Assembly (NCBI GenBank): GCA_038040385.1
Contig: JBBPII010000015.1
Coordinates: 86,164 to 150,163 of the forward strand
Reading direction: 5' to 3'
Length of the DNA: 64,000 nt
Origin: Gilichinskyi gelida
GTDB taxonomy: Bacteria > Acidobacteriota > Thermoanaerobaculia > Gp7-AA8
The translations under genes and the position numbers were made by a program. The stretch's first letter is position 1. Every line of letters starts with the position of its first letter. Below are positions 52,166 to 62,020 of the stretch, piece by piece. The notes below the pieces were generated by a model. The model had not been told where the DNA came from. It searched no databases and worked only from the letters and a program-made list of their open reading frames with translations.

Positions 52166-52981
52166 ATGATCGACCTTCGCAAGTTGGCCGAACCCGGCTC
52201 CCTCGAAGAAACACTCCTCGAGAAGATTGACTTGCAGCGGCTCCCGCGGCACGTCGCGGTGATCATGGATGGCAACGGGCGATGGGCGAAATCGCGCAAT
52301 CTTCCGCGCGTCGAGGGCCACCGCGCCGGCATCGCCTCGGTGCGCGAAGTGGTGGAGACCGCCGCGCGCCTGGAGCTGCGGGTCATTACCCTCTACGCCT
52401 TTTCCGTCGAGAACTGGAAGCGGCCGCGCTACGAAGTGGCCACCCTGATGATGCTGCTCAAGGAGTACCTCCGGAAAGAGCTCGCCACGCTGATGGAGAA
52501 CAACATCCGCTTCGTTCCCATCGGCCGCATCGAAGGCCTCGATCCCAGCGTGCAGCGCGAGCTGCGCTACGCCCAGGAGCAGACGGCCAACAACAGCGGG
52601 CTGCTCTTTCAGATCGCCCTCAACTACGGCGGGCGGGCCGAGATCGTCGACACCGTCAACCGCATCATGGGCCTGCTGCGCGAGCGGGAGATGGCCGACG
52701 CGGTCATCGACGAGCAGTTCTTCTCCGACCACCTCTACACCGCGAACATCGACGATCCCGACCTCCTCATCCGCACCAGCGGCGAGCTGCGGGTCTCGAA
52801 CTTCCTGCTGTGGCAGATCGCCTACGCCGAGATCCACGTGAACAAGGTGCTGTGGCCCGACTTCCGCCGCCGTCATCTGTTCGAGGCGATCATCGATTTC
52901 CAGGCCCGCGACCGCCGCTACGGCGCGGTCGACGAGTCGGACGCCGGGATGTTCATCGAGGCGGACGGTAATCGGGCGTGA
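52166..52981 (+). CDS. uppS: Isoprenyl transferase (undecaprenyl diphosphate synthase)
   Basis: A 271-aa cis-prenyltransferase making the C55 lipid carrier for peptidoglycan and polysaccharide synthesis. The catalytic Asp is in VAVIMDGNGRWAK, followed by GHRAG, LYAFSVENWKRP and RTSGELRVSNFLLWQ. ATG 52166 gives an N-terminal extension of about 30 residues, which is common. It overlaps cdsA by GTGA. It fits the local uppS-cdsA-dxr-rseP order. Confidence 0.96.
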   Translation: MIDLRKLAEPGSLEETLLEKIDLQRLPRHVAVIMDGNGRWAKSRNLPRVEGHRAGIASVREVVETAARLELRVITLYAFSVENWKRPRYEVATLMMLLKEYLRKELATLMENNIRFVPIGRIEGLDPSVQRELRYAQEQTANNSGLLFQIALNYGGRAEIVDTVNRIMGLLREREMADAVIDEQFFSDHLYTANIDDPDLLIRTSGELRVSNFLLWQIAYAEIHVNKVLWPDFRRRHLFEAIIDFQARDRRYGAVDESDAGMFIEADGNRA

Positions 52982-53817
52982 GCTCGCCCCGCTTCGCGCG
53001 TGAAGCCACCACGGCGGTTCTCGCTCCATTCGCCATCTGGGCCGTCGGCTGGTCGCACCCGTACGTTTTCGACGCCGCCATCGCCGTCGTCGCCGCGCTG
53101 GCCCTCTACGAGTTCCTGGTCCTGGGGCAGTGCAAGGGCTACGTCCTGCCGGTGCCGCTGTGCATCGCGGTGATGCTCTTCGTCGTCGCCGCGTTCGTAT
53201 TCGAGCCGATCTCCGTGGAGATGGGCGTCTTCGTCGCCCTGCTGGTGATCCCGGCGTCGTACGTCTTGATGAGCGGGAACCTCGACGACGCGCTGCCGTC
53301 GAGCGCCATCGCCGTGCTGGCCACGCTCTACGTCGGCATGCTCGCCGGCTCGATGATCCGCCTGCGCAACGACTTCACCGTGGGGTGGAAACTCGTTTAC
53401 TTCCTGTTGCTGGTGGTCTGGCTCGGCGACGCCGGCGCGTACTACGTCGGCCGGAGCCTCGGCCGCCACAAACTCTCGCCGCGCATCAGCCCGAAGAAGA
53501 CCATCGAGGGGCTGGTCGGCGGCATCACGATGTCCGTAATCACGGCGCTGGTCATCCACTTCACGTTCTTCAAGGAGCTGCCGCTGCTGCACGCGATCAT
53601 CGCCGGCGTAATCCTCTCGATCGCCGGCGTGATCGGCGACCTCGCGGAGTCGATGTGGAAGCGCTCCGCCGCGGTGAAGGACTCCGGCACACTGATCCCC
53701 GGGCACGGCGGCTTCCTCGACCGCTTCGACTCGATTTTCTTCACCGCGCCGATTCTGTATTCGTACTGGTTCCTGGTTTTGCATGACTTCCGGACGTTCA
53801 AGATCATGTCCGCCTGA
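52978..53817 (+). CDS. cdsA: Phosphatidate cytidylyltransferase
   Basis: A 279-aa integral membrane enzyme making CDP-diacylglycerol from phosphatidate and CTP. About eight TM helices are followed by the CDS signature DSGTLIPGHGGFLDRFDS near the C-terminus. The GTG start overlaps the uppS stop. A family C repeat fills the gap to dxr. Confidence 0.94.
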   Translation: MSSPRFAREATTAVLAPFAIWAVGWSHPYVFDAAIAVVAALALYEFLVLGQCKGYVLPVPLCIAVMLFVVAAFVFEPISVEMGVFVALLVIPASYVLMSGNLDDALPSSAIAVLATLYVGMLAGSMIRLRNDFTVGWKLVYFLLLVVWLGDAGAYYVGRSLGRHKLSPRISPKKTIEGLVGGITMSVITALVIHFTFFKELPLLHAIIAGVILSIAGVIGDLAESMWKRSAAVKDSGTLIPGHGGFLDRFDSIFFTAPILYSYWFLVLHDFRTFKIMSA

Positions 53818-53818
53818 C

Positions 53819-53889
53819 GTTCGCCGTTGACCGTTGGCCGTTGGCCGTTGCCGATCCCCTCGGCCAACGGCCAACGGCCAACGGCGAAC
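53819..53889. repeat. Family C repeat between cdsA and dxr
   Basis: GTTCGCCGTTGACCGTTGGC with more GTTGGCC units faces GGCCAACGGCCAACGGCC and CGGCGAAC. It forms a nearly perfect hairpin and ends 1 bp before the dxr ATG. Confidence 0.9.
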
Positions 53890-53890
53890 G

Positions 53891-55054
53891 ATGCGAAATG
53901 TCTCCATCCTGGGATCAACGGGCAGCGTCGGCCGCAGCACCCTGGCCGTCGTCGACGCCTTTCCCGACGCCTTGCGCGTCGTGGGCCTCGCCGCGGGCAG
54001 AAACCTCGAGCTCCTGGCCGAGCAGGTCGAGCGGTACGCGCCGGAGCTGGTGTCCGTGCGCAGTCCGGCCGACGTCGAGCCGCTTCGCGCCCGACTGACG
54101 CGGCGCGTGGAGATCGTCTGCGGCGCGGACGGCGCCTCGGCCGTGGCGTCGATGCCGTCCGCCGACGCCGTCATCGCCGCCATCGTCGGCGCCGCGGGCA
54201 TCCCGCCGGTGCACGCGGCGCTCATGGCCGGGAAGCGCGTCGGCATCGCCAACAAGGAAGTCCTGGTCGCCGCGGGCGACGTCATGACCCGCGCCGCCGC
54301 GGAGCACGGCGGCGAGATCCTCCCCGTCGACTCCGAGCACAACGCCGTCCACCAGGCGCTCCGCTGCGGCGAGCACCGCGAGGTGCAACGCATCATCCTC
54401 ACCGCGTCGGGCGGGCCGTTTCTCCGCCGCGATCCGCAGACCTTCGGGAACGTCACCATCGCCGACGCGCTCGCGCATCCCACCTGGAAGATGGGCAACA
54501 AGATCTCTATCGACTCGGCGACGATGATGAACAAGGGTCTGGAAGTCATCGAGGCCCATCACCTCTTCGACATGCCGGCGGACCGGATCGACATCCTCAT
54601 CCACCCGCAATCCATCGTGCACTCCATGGTCGAGTACATCGACGGTTCGATCATGGCGCAGCTCTCCACCACCGACATGAAGTTCCCGATCCAGTACGCG
54701 CTGCTCTATCCGGAGCGGGTGACCGCGCCGTTCGCCCGGCTAGATTTGGCGAAGATCCGCAGCCTCGACTTTCTGGAGGTCGACATCCGCCGCTTTCCGG
54801 CCGTGGCCCTGGCCTACGCCGCCTGCCGCGCCGGCGGCTCCATGCCCGCCGTGCTCAACGCGGCGAATGAGGTGGCGGTGGAGCGTTTTTTGGCGGCGGA
54901 ACTTCCCTTCACCGGAATCGTAGAAGTGGTCAGCCGCGTGCTCGACAAACACGCGTCCTCGGTCGCTCCCATTCGCTCGGTCGACGACGCGCTCGGCTGG
55001 GATAACTGGGCCAGGAGTGAAGCGCGCGGAATCGCTGTTGCAGTGGAACGCTGA
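53891..55054 (+). CDS. dxr: 1-deoxy-D-xylulose 5-phosphate reductoisomerase
   Basis: This 387-aa enzyme converts DXP to MEP in non-mevalonate isoprenoid synthesis, feeding precursors to UppS. NADPH-binding GSTGSVGRSTL opens the protein; metal/substrate residues are in PVDSEHNA, TASGGPF and NKGLEVIEAHHLF, and HPQSIVHSMVE is clear. The ATG directly follows a repeat hairpin, which may affect translation. Confidence 0.97.
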   Translation: MRNVSILGSTGSVGRSTLAVVDAFPDALRVVGLAAGRNLELLAEQVERYAPELVSVRSPADVEPLRARLTRRVEIVCGADGASAVASMPSADAVIAAIVGAAGIPPVHAALMAGKRVGIANKEVLVAAGDVMTRAAAEHGGEILPVDSEHNAVHQALRCGEHREVQRIILTASGGPFLRRDPQTFGNVTIADALAHPTWKMGNKISIDSATMMNKGLEVIEAHHLFDMPADRIDILIHPQSIVHSMVEYIDGSIMAQLSTTDMKFPIQYALLYPERVTAPFARLDLAKIRSLDFLEVDIRRFPAVALAYAACRAGGSMPAVLNAANEVAVERFLAAELPFTGIVEVVSRVLDKHASSVAPIRSVDDALGWDNWARSEARGIAVAVER

Positions 55055-55061
55055 CCAAACC

Positions 55062-56378
55062 ATGGCTCTAAACTTCTCGACCAACTTCATCGCCTTCATC
55101 ATCGTTCTCGGATTCCTGATCTTCGCGCACGAGGCGGGACACTTCTTCGTGGCCAAGCTCTTCCGGGTGCGCGTGCTCGTCTTCTCCTTTGGCTTCGGCA
55201 AGCGATTGTTCGGTTTCCACCGCGGACCGACCGACTACCGCGTTTCGCTGATCCCGCTCGGCGGCTACGTGCGGATGGCGGGCGATACGCCGGAAGAAAA
55301 CCAGCCGGCCAATCCCGACGAGTTCCTCTCCAAGCCGAAGTGGCAGCGGTTCCTGATTCTGCTGGCCGGGCCGCTCATGAACATCATCATCGCCCTGGTC
55401 TTCGTGGCGGGACTGCTGATGATGGGCACCGAGACCCTGGCGGTCGGGACGGTGGTCAGCTCGGTCACACCCGGCAAGCCCGGCGCGGTGGCCGGCCTGC
55501 AGCGGGGCGACCGCATCGTCGCCGTCGGCGGCGAGCGCGTCGACAACTTCGACGACCTCAGGATGGCCATCAGCCTTCAGGCGGGCACACCGCTGCGCGT
55601 GGAGTACGTGCGCAACGGTGTCCGCCGCACGACGACGCTCACTCCCGAGCGCGAGAACACCGACCTCGGCCCCATCGGCCGCGCCTGGATCGTTCCCTAC
55701 CAGCCGACCATCGTCGGCCGCGTGCTGCCCGACTCGCCGGCGGCGCGCGCCGGACTGCGCGCCGGCGACCGCATCGTCGCCGCGAACGGCCGCCCGACGC
55801 CCGAATACCCGGCGTTCACCGAAGTGTTCAACGCGGCGAAAGACGGTGCCATCGCACTCGACGTCCAGCGCGGCGCGTCGACGCTGCACCTCACCCTCCC
55901 CGCCGCCCCGGTCGACCTGCATCAGGGCTTCCGCGGCGTCATCCCGCCGACCGTGGTGCGCAAGTACTCGGTGGGCACGGCGCTCGCCGAGAGCGTGCGC
56001 CAGAACTGGAAGATGCTGCGCTTCGCGTTCATCACGCTCGGCCGCCTCGTCCGCGGCGAAGCGAGTGTGAAGGAGCTGAGCGGCCCGCTGTCGATCGCGC
56101 GCATCTCCGGCGAAATGCTCCGCCGCGGCTGGGTGGACGTGGTCGCGCTGATGGCCATGATCTCCCTGCAGCTCGGGGTGATGAACCTGCTGCCCATCCC
56201 CGTCCTCGACGGCGGCCACATCATGATCCTGCTGATCGAGGGACTCTTCCGCCGCGAGCTCTCGCTGCGCGTGAAGGAGCGCATCCAGCAGGTGGGTTTC
56301 GCCGTGCTCGCCGCGCTGATGATCGTCGTGCTCTACAACGACGTGATCACGAACGTGCTGCTGATGCGGAAGGGTTAG
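55062..56378 (+). CDS. rseP: RseP-type site-2 metalloprotease with two PDZ domains
   Basis: A 438-aa inner-membrane protease performing regulated intramembrane proteolysis, for example of anti-sigma factors. HExxH lies in FAHEAGHFF; the third ligand motif is MNLLPIPVLDGGH. Two PDZ segments are visible (about 115-190 and 205-285), the second beginning near VGRVLPDSPAARAGLRAG. It starts 7 bp after dxr and probably belongs to the same operon. Confidence 0.95.
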   Translation: MALNFSTNFIAFIIVLGFLIFAHEAGHFFVAKLFRVRVLVFSFGFGKRLFGFHRGPTDYRVSLIPLGGYVRMAGDTPEENQPANPDEFLSKPKWQRFLILLAGPLMNIIIALVFVAGLLMMGTETLAVGTVVSSVTPGKPGAVAGLQRGDRIVAVGGERVDNFDDLRMAISLQAGTPLRVEYVRNGVRRTTTLTPERENTDLGPIGRAWIVPYQPTIVGRVLPDSPAARAGLRAGDRIVAANGRPTPEYPAFTEVFNAAKDGAIALDVQRGASTLHLTLPAAPVDLHQGFRGVIPPTVVRKYSVGTALAESVRQNWKMLRFAFITLGRLVRGEASVKELSGPLSIARISGEMLRRGWVDVVALMAMISLQLGVMNLLPIPVLDGGHIMILLIEGLFRRELSLRVKERIQQVGFAVLAALMIVVLYNDVITNVLLMRKG

Positions 56379-56758
56379 TTGGCGAGATTTCGGACCTCGA
56401 GGGGCGTGACGCGCGCGATGTTGTCGAAGTCCCGGTCGGCATGGAGCACTGGAACGACGTTGCGAATCGCGGTCGCGGCGATCAAGCAGTCATTCATTGA
56501 GCGGATTGTGTAGCCCGCCGCGCGCGCAGTTCGGAAGATCACCGCGGCGTGCTCGTAAACCTCGAGCGACACCGGCGAGTCGAGAACCACAGTCGTTCGG
56601 AATATCTCCCTGAGTCCGCGATATTCGCGCTCGCTTCGTGCGCCCTGCAAGACCTCTTGGATCACGGGTGGGCAGACGACTGGCTCATCGTCACCCAAAA
56701 GATCGAAAAAGCCGGCACTCCGCAGGAGAATCCATACGCTGCTGTCAACGAGTACCAC
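56375..56758 (-). CDS. vapC: VapC-family PIN-domain toxin
   Basis: About 127 aa, likely an RNase toxin. Acidic residues expected of the PIN site are present in VDSSVWI, IQEVLQGA, SMNDCLIAA and HADRDFD. GTG 56758 is chosen, overlapping the antitoxin's end by 14 bp. It converges with rseP, overlapping it by 4 bp. Confidence 0.87.
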   Translation of the reverse strand: MVLVDSSVWILLRSAGFFDLLGDDEPVVCPPVIQEVLQGARSEREYRGLREIFRTTVVLDSPVSLEVYEHAAVIFRTARAAGYTIRSMNDCLIAATAIRNVVPVLHADRDFDNIARVTPLEVRNLAN

Positions 56759-57065
56759 GTCGACGCCTCGTTTTGACGTTCTTGGTCTTCTCGATGGCCC
56801 GATCAGCAATGATCGAGGGCTCGGGTTTCTTGTGCCGCTCGCGAACCCGCTCGACCCATTCTTTCCCGAATAACTCTTCCGCGTATCCCGGCCACCACGG
56901 ATCTTCTTCCAGGTTGACGAACCACTCGAGTCCCCGTTTGAGCTTGAGCTTCCGGACCATGTCTCCGAGGGCGCGATTTATGGCGGCGGAGTACGTCTTT
57001 TCGCCGGTCAACTCGACTGCGTCCTCCAGCAACTGTTCATCCAAGATCACGTTCGTGCGCTTCAT
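56745..57065 (-). CDS. vapB: VapB-type antitoxin
   Basis: A 106-aa protein. The N-terminal ~40 residues (RTNVILDEQLLEDAVEL, TYSAAINRALGD) fit a ribbon-helix-helix DNA-binding domain of type II VapB antitoxins, and the rest (GLEWFVNLEEDPWWPGY) could wrap the toxin. ATG 57065 is preferred over GTG 57071 because it lies 6 nt after a good -10 box. It likely represses its own promoter. Confidence 0.82.
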   Translation of the reverse strand: MKRTNVILDEQLLEDAVELTGEKTYSAAINRALGDMVRKLKLKRGLEWFVNLEEDPWWPGYAEELFGKEWVERVRERHKKPEPSIIADRAIEKTKNVKTRRRRGTR

Positions 57066-57071
57066 GCACAC

Positions 57072-57100
57072 AATGTAGGCAGTTTGTGCGCATCAGTCAA
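57072..57100 (-). promoter_or_regulatory. vapBC promoter with overlapping dyad
   Basis: On the minus strand TTGACT (57100-57095) and TACATT (57077-57072) are separated by exactly 17 bp. The ATG lies 6 nt downstream, predicting a leaderless mRNA. TGCGCACA inside the spacer and TGTGTGCA at the start region form a loose inverted pair that could be the VapB operator. It overlaps the last codons of cinA. Confidence 0.6.
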
Positions 57101-58336
57101 GGGGCAGCGCGCAGAACTGACAACCGCAGCAGATCGAGCGCCGACTGCGTCGCGAACAGCTTGAACAGCGCCCGCCCCACCGGCCAGAAGAGCTTGCGGT
57201 GCTCGTGCGAGTCGGGGCCGGCGACGGCGATGTGCACGGTGCCCGCCGGCTTCTCCGCCGTCCCGCCCCCCGGCCCGGCGATGCCGGTGACGCCGACGCC
57301 GTACGTGGCGCCGAAGCGCTCGCGGACGCCGCGCGCCAGTGCGACTGCCACCGCCTCGGACACTTCGCCATGCTCGCGGATGAGCGCCGCGTCGACGCCC
57401 GCGATGGCGATCTTCGCCTCCGCGGTGTAGCAGACGCCGCCGCCGAAGAAGTAGCCGGAACTGCCGGGAACGTCGGTGATGCGAGACGACAGCAGACCGC
57501 CGGTGCACGACTCGGCGATGGCCAGCGTCGCGCCGCGCTCACGCAGCAAGGCCCCGACGACGCCTTCCAGCGTGTCGTCATCGAAGCCGTAGATCCTTTG
57601 GCCGAAGATGCCGGCGAGCTCCCCCTCACGCGTTGCGAGCATCGCCCGCGCGTCAGACTCCGCGCCGTCCGCGGCAAGGTGCAACTCGGTCTGGCCGCTG
57701 GTGGCGAGGATGGTGATCGGCGGCTCGTCGCGATGCGCGTCGTAGTACGGCTTGAGGCGCTCCTCGACCATCGACTCGCCGAGGCCGACGATTTTCAGCA
57801 CGCGCCGGAACCGCGACTCGCCGCCGATGGTCGACCCGAGCCACGGCGCGAGGTACGTGGCGATCATCCATTCCAGCTCGTTGGGAACGCCGGGGAAGGC
57901 CCAGACGTGCTTTCCGCTCTGCTCGATGTGAAAGCCGGGCGCCGTGCCGCGCTCGTTGGTCAGCGTGGTCTGCCCGCGGAAGACGTTCGCCTGTCGCTTG
58001 TTGACCTCCGGCATCTTCCACCCGCGCGCGGCGAAGCGCGCCTCGATGCTCGCGACGATCGACGGGTCGACGTCCATCTCCAGCCCGAGCGCCTCCGCCA
58101 GCGCCTCGCGCGTCAAGTCATCCTCGGTCGGCCCGAGGCCGCCTGTGACGATGAGGATGCCGGCGTGATCCAACGAGAAGCGAATCTCGTCGACCAGATC
58201 GGATAGCCGGTCACCGACGACGCTCTTGCGCACCACGGGGACGGCGAACGATTCGAGGGCGGCGGTCAGTTTGAGGGAGTTGGTATCGACGCGCGTCGGC
58301 CCCAGCATCTCGGAGCCGACGGCGATGATGGCGGCG

Positions 58337-58344
<8 letters not shown>
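57097..58344 (-). CDS. cinA: CinA-family protein (molybdopterin-binding/nicotinamide-nucleotide amidase)
   Basis: A 415-aa two-domain protein. N-terminal MoCF-like/COG1058 domain: AIIAVGSEML, DTNSLKLT, VTGGLGPTEDDLT. C-terminal PncC-like amidase domain: IAESCTGGLLSSRITDVPGSS with the catalytic Ser/Thr region and VGVTGIAGPGGG. It may recycle NMN or ADP-ribose compounds. The 5' end overlaps the ABC-F gene by 8 bp. Confidence 0.93.
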
Positions 58345-60301
<1,957 letters not shown>

Positions 60302-60345
60302 CTCAGGGAGCGGGTAACACTTTCGGCTCTTTGCGCATGCCCATT

Positions 60346-60441
60346 GTGAGGTTGCGGGGTCTCGCGGTCGCGAGGTCTCGCGGTCGTCGCATCCGGAGAT
60401 TCCGCCACCGCGAGACCGCGAGACCCCGCAACCTCGAGACC
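60346..60441. repeat. Family D repeat between ABC-F and DUF3667-like genes
   Basis: GGTTGCGGGGTCTCGCGGTC faces GACCGCGAGACCCCGCAACC; the two genes are divergent around it. Confidence 0.8.
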
Positions 60442-60444
60442 GTT

Positions 60445-60450
60445 TATGAT
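60445..60450 (+). promoter_or_regulatory. -10-like box of DUF3667-like gene
   Basis: TATGAT, five of six matches to consensus, lies 10 nt before ATG 60461. Confidence 0.45.
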
Positions 60451-60460
60451 CCGCCAACCC

Positions 60461-61177
60461 ATGGAACCAGCGTCGTCGGGCGCCGCCTGCCTGAACTGCG
60501 AGGCCGAGCTCGCGGGCCGGTGGTGCTCGCAGTGCGGGCAGCGCGCCGTCACTCCGCGGCCGGCGCTGCACGAGCTGCTGCAGGACGCGGTACACGAGCT
60601 CGGGCACCTCGACGGGAAGATCATCCGCACCGTCGCTCTGCTCCTGTTCAAGCCGGGAGCGTTGACGGTGGAGTTCCTGGAAGGCAAACGAGTCCGCTCG
60701 GTGACGCCGATCCGGAATCTATCTGCTCTGCAGCCTTCTCTTCTTCGGCACGCTGAGCCTCGTCCCAAGCCGAAAGCTGAACATCAAGGTCAGCCGCGCC
60801 GACGCGCAGCTCACGCAGGCGGCCGAAAAGGTCCAGAAAGATCCGTCTCTGCTGAGCAATGCGCTGCAGTCGGCGTTTCCGAAGGCGATGTTCATCCTGA
60901 TGCCGCTGTTCGCGCTGATCGTCATCGCCACGCCTTCGCCTTCGTGGTGCTGGCGGTCTTCGAAGTGCTCAGTCCACTCCGATTCCTGGCCGTCAGGATC
61001 CTCAGGCTGGTGCTGCTGCTCGTCCTCTTCGTGTATCTGGGGATAGCGCTTCGCCGCGTTTACGGCGGCAAGCGTTGGCTCACGGCGGCGAAGACGGTCG
61101 CCATCCTCGGCATCTACGGAGGCTTCGTGCTGGTGGCGATGGGACTGATCGCGCTCGTAACGCTGCGGCGGCTCTGA
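60461..61177 (+). pseudogene. DUF3667-like zinc-ribbon membrane protein, frame-disrupted
   Basis: The N-terminus (CLNCEAELAGRWCSQCGQ, then ELLQDAVHELGHLDGK and LLFKPGALTVEFLEGKRVR) is a typical DUF3667 zinc ribbon. After VTPIR at about 60717 the frame becomes Pro/Arg/His-rich nonsense, while the next frame reads IYLLCSLLFFGTLSLV and later KAMFILMPLFALIVIA, clearly membrane helices. Near 60930 the coherent sequence (FAFVVLAVFEVL) returns to the first frame. So two compensating indels leave a long open frame with a scrambled middle, and residues expected between the helices seem lost. Sequencing error is an alternative. Confidence 0.7.
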
Positions 61178-61191
61178 GGTAACCTTCGCGG

Positions 61192-61911
61192 ATGCGGTTA
61201 GCGGTCAACATCGATCACATCGCCACCATCCGTGAAGCGCGCAAGAGCAACGAGCCCGATCCGGTCGCTGCCGCGATGATCTGTGAGCTGGCCGGCGCGC
61301 AGGGCATCACCGTCCATCTCCGTGGCGATCGCCGCCACATCCAGGACCGCGACGTCGAGATTCTGCGGCGCACGGTCACCACCCACCTCAACATCGAGAT
61401 GGCGGCGACCGCGGACATGGCGCGCACGGCGCAGACGATCAAGCCGCATCAGGTCACTTTCGTCCCCGAGCGCCGCGACGAGGTGACCACCGAGGGGGGA
61501 CTCGACGTCGTTCTTCACGCCGGCAATGTGGAGAAGGTGGTGCGCCAGCTCGGCGATGCCGGCATCGACGTCTCCGTCTTCGTCGATCCCGACCTCGAGC
61601 AGATCCGGCAGTGCCAGAAGCTGCGCACGCCGAAGATCGAGATCAACACCGGCAAGTACGCAGAAGCGTGGCAGCGCGGCGGCAACTGGAGCGGCGAACT
61701 GGAAAAAGTGGCCACCGCGGCCAAGGCCGCGCGCAAGATGGGGCTCGGCGTCCTCGCCGGGCACGGGCTCAACTACCGCAACATCGACGGCATCGCCGCG
61801 ATCGCGGAGATCGAGGAGCTGAACATCGGGCACTCGATCGTGGCGCGTGCGGCGCTGGTGGGACTCGACGCCGCGGTGCGGGAGATGATCGCGTTGATGC
61901 GGCGTCGATGA
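61192..61911 (+). CDS. pdxJ: Pyridoxine 5'-phosphate synthase
   Basis: A 239-aa TIM-barrel enzyme forming pyridoxine 5'-phosphate from DXP and 3-amino-1-hydroxyacetone phosphate. VNIDHIATIREAR, HLRGDRRHIQDRD, NIEMA, PERRDEVTTEGG and GLNYRN are all present. TAACCT lies 6 nt before the ATG and may be a leaderless -10 box. It shares DXP as a precursor with the dxr pathway. Confidence 0.97.
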   Translation: MRLAVNIDHIATIREARKSNEPDPVAAAMICELAGAQGITVHLRGDRRHIQDRDVEILRRTVTTHLNIEMAATADMARTAQTIKPHQVTFVPERRDEVTTEGGLDVVLHAGNVEKVVRQLGDAGIDVSVFVDPDLEQIRQCQKLRTPKIEINTGKYAEAWQRGGNWSGELEKVATAAKAARKMGLGVLAGHGLNYRNIDGIAAIAEIEELNIGHSIVARAALVGLDAAVREMIALMRRR

Positions 61912-61913
61912 GT

Positions 61914-62020
61914 TTATCCTGAGGAGCGAAGCGACGAAGGATCTTCGGCTCGACCTGCCGCGCCCGCGATTTTGTCCGGCGCAGATCGAGCCGAGGATCC
62001 TTCGCTTCGCTCAGGATAGG
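61914..62020. repeat. Family A repeat, TTTTGT-core subtype, between convergent genes
   Basis: TTATCCTGAGGAGCGAAGCG faces CTTCGCTCAGGATA with GGATCTTCGGCTCGA pairing inwards and a GATTTTGTCC core. It separates pdxJ and the transglutaminase gene, and its right part supplies the latter's stop codon. Confidence 0.85.

Noticed and set aside
40867..53889. GTTGGCC repeats as a CRISPR array
   Set aside because: The units are short tandem 7-mers arranged as inverted arms and dispersed singly; there is no regular spacer series and no cas gene.
56375..57065. vapBC as part of a larger defence island
   Set aside because: Both sides are housekeeping genes (rseP, cinA) with no restriction, Abi or prophage genes; it is a solitary toxin-antitoxin pair.
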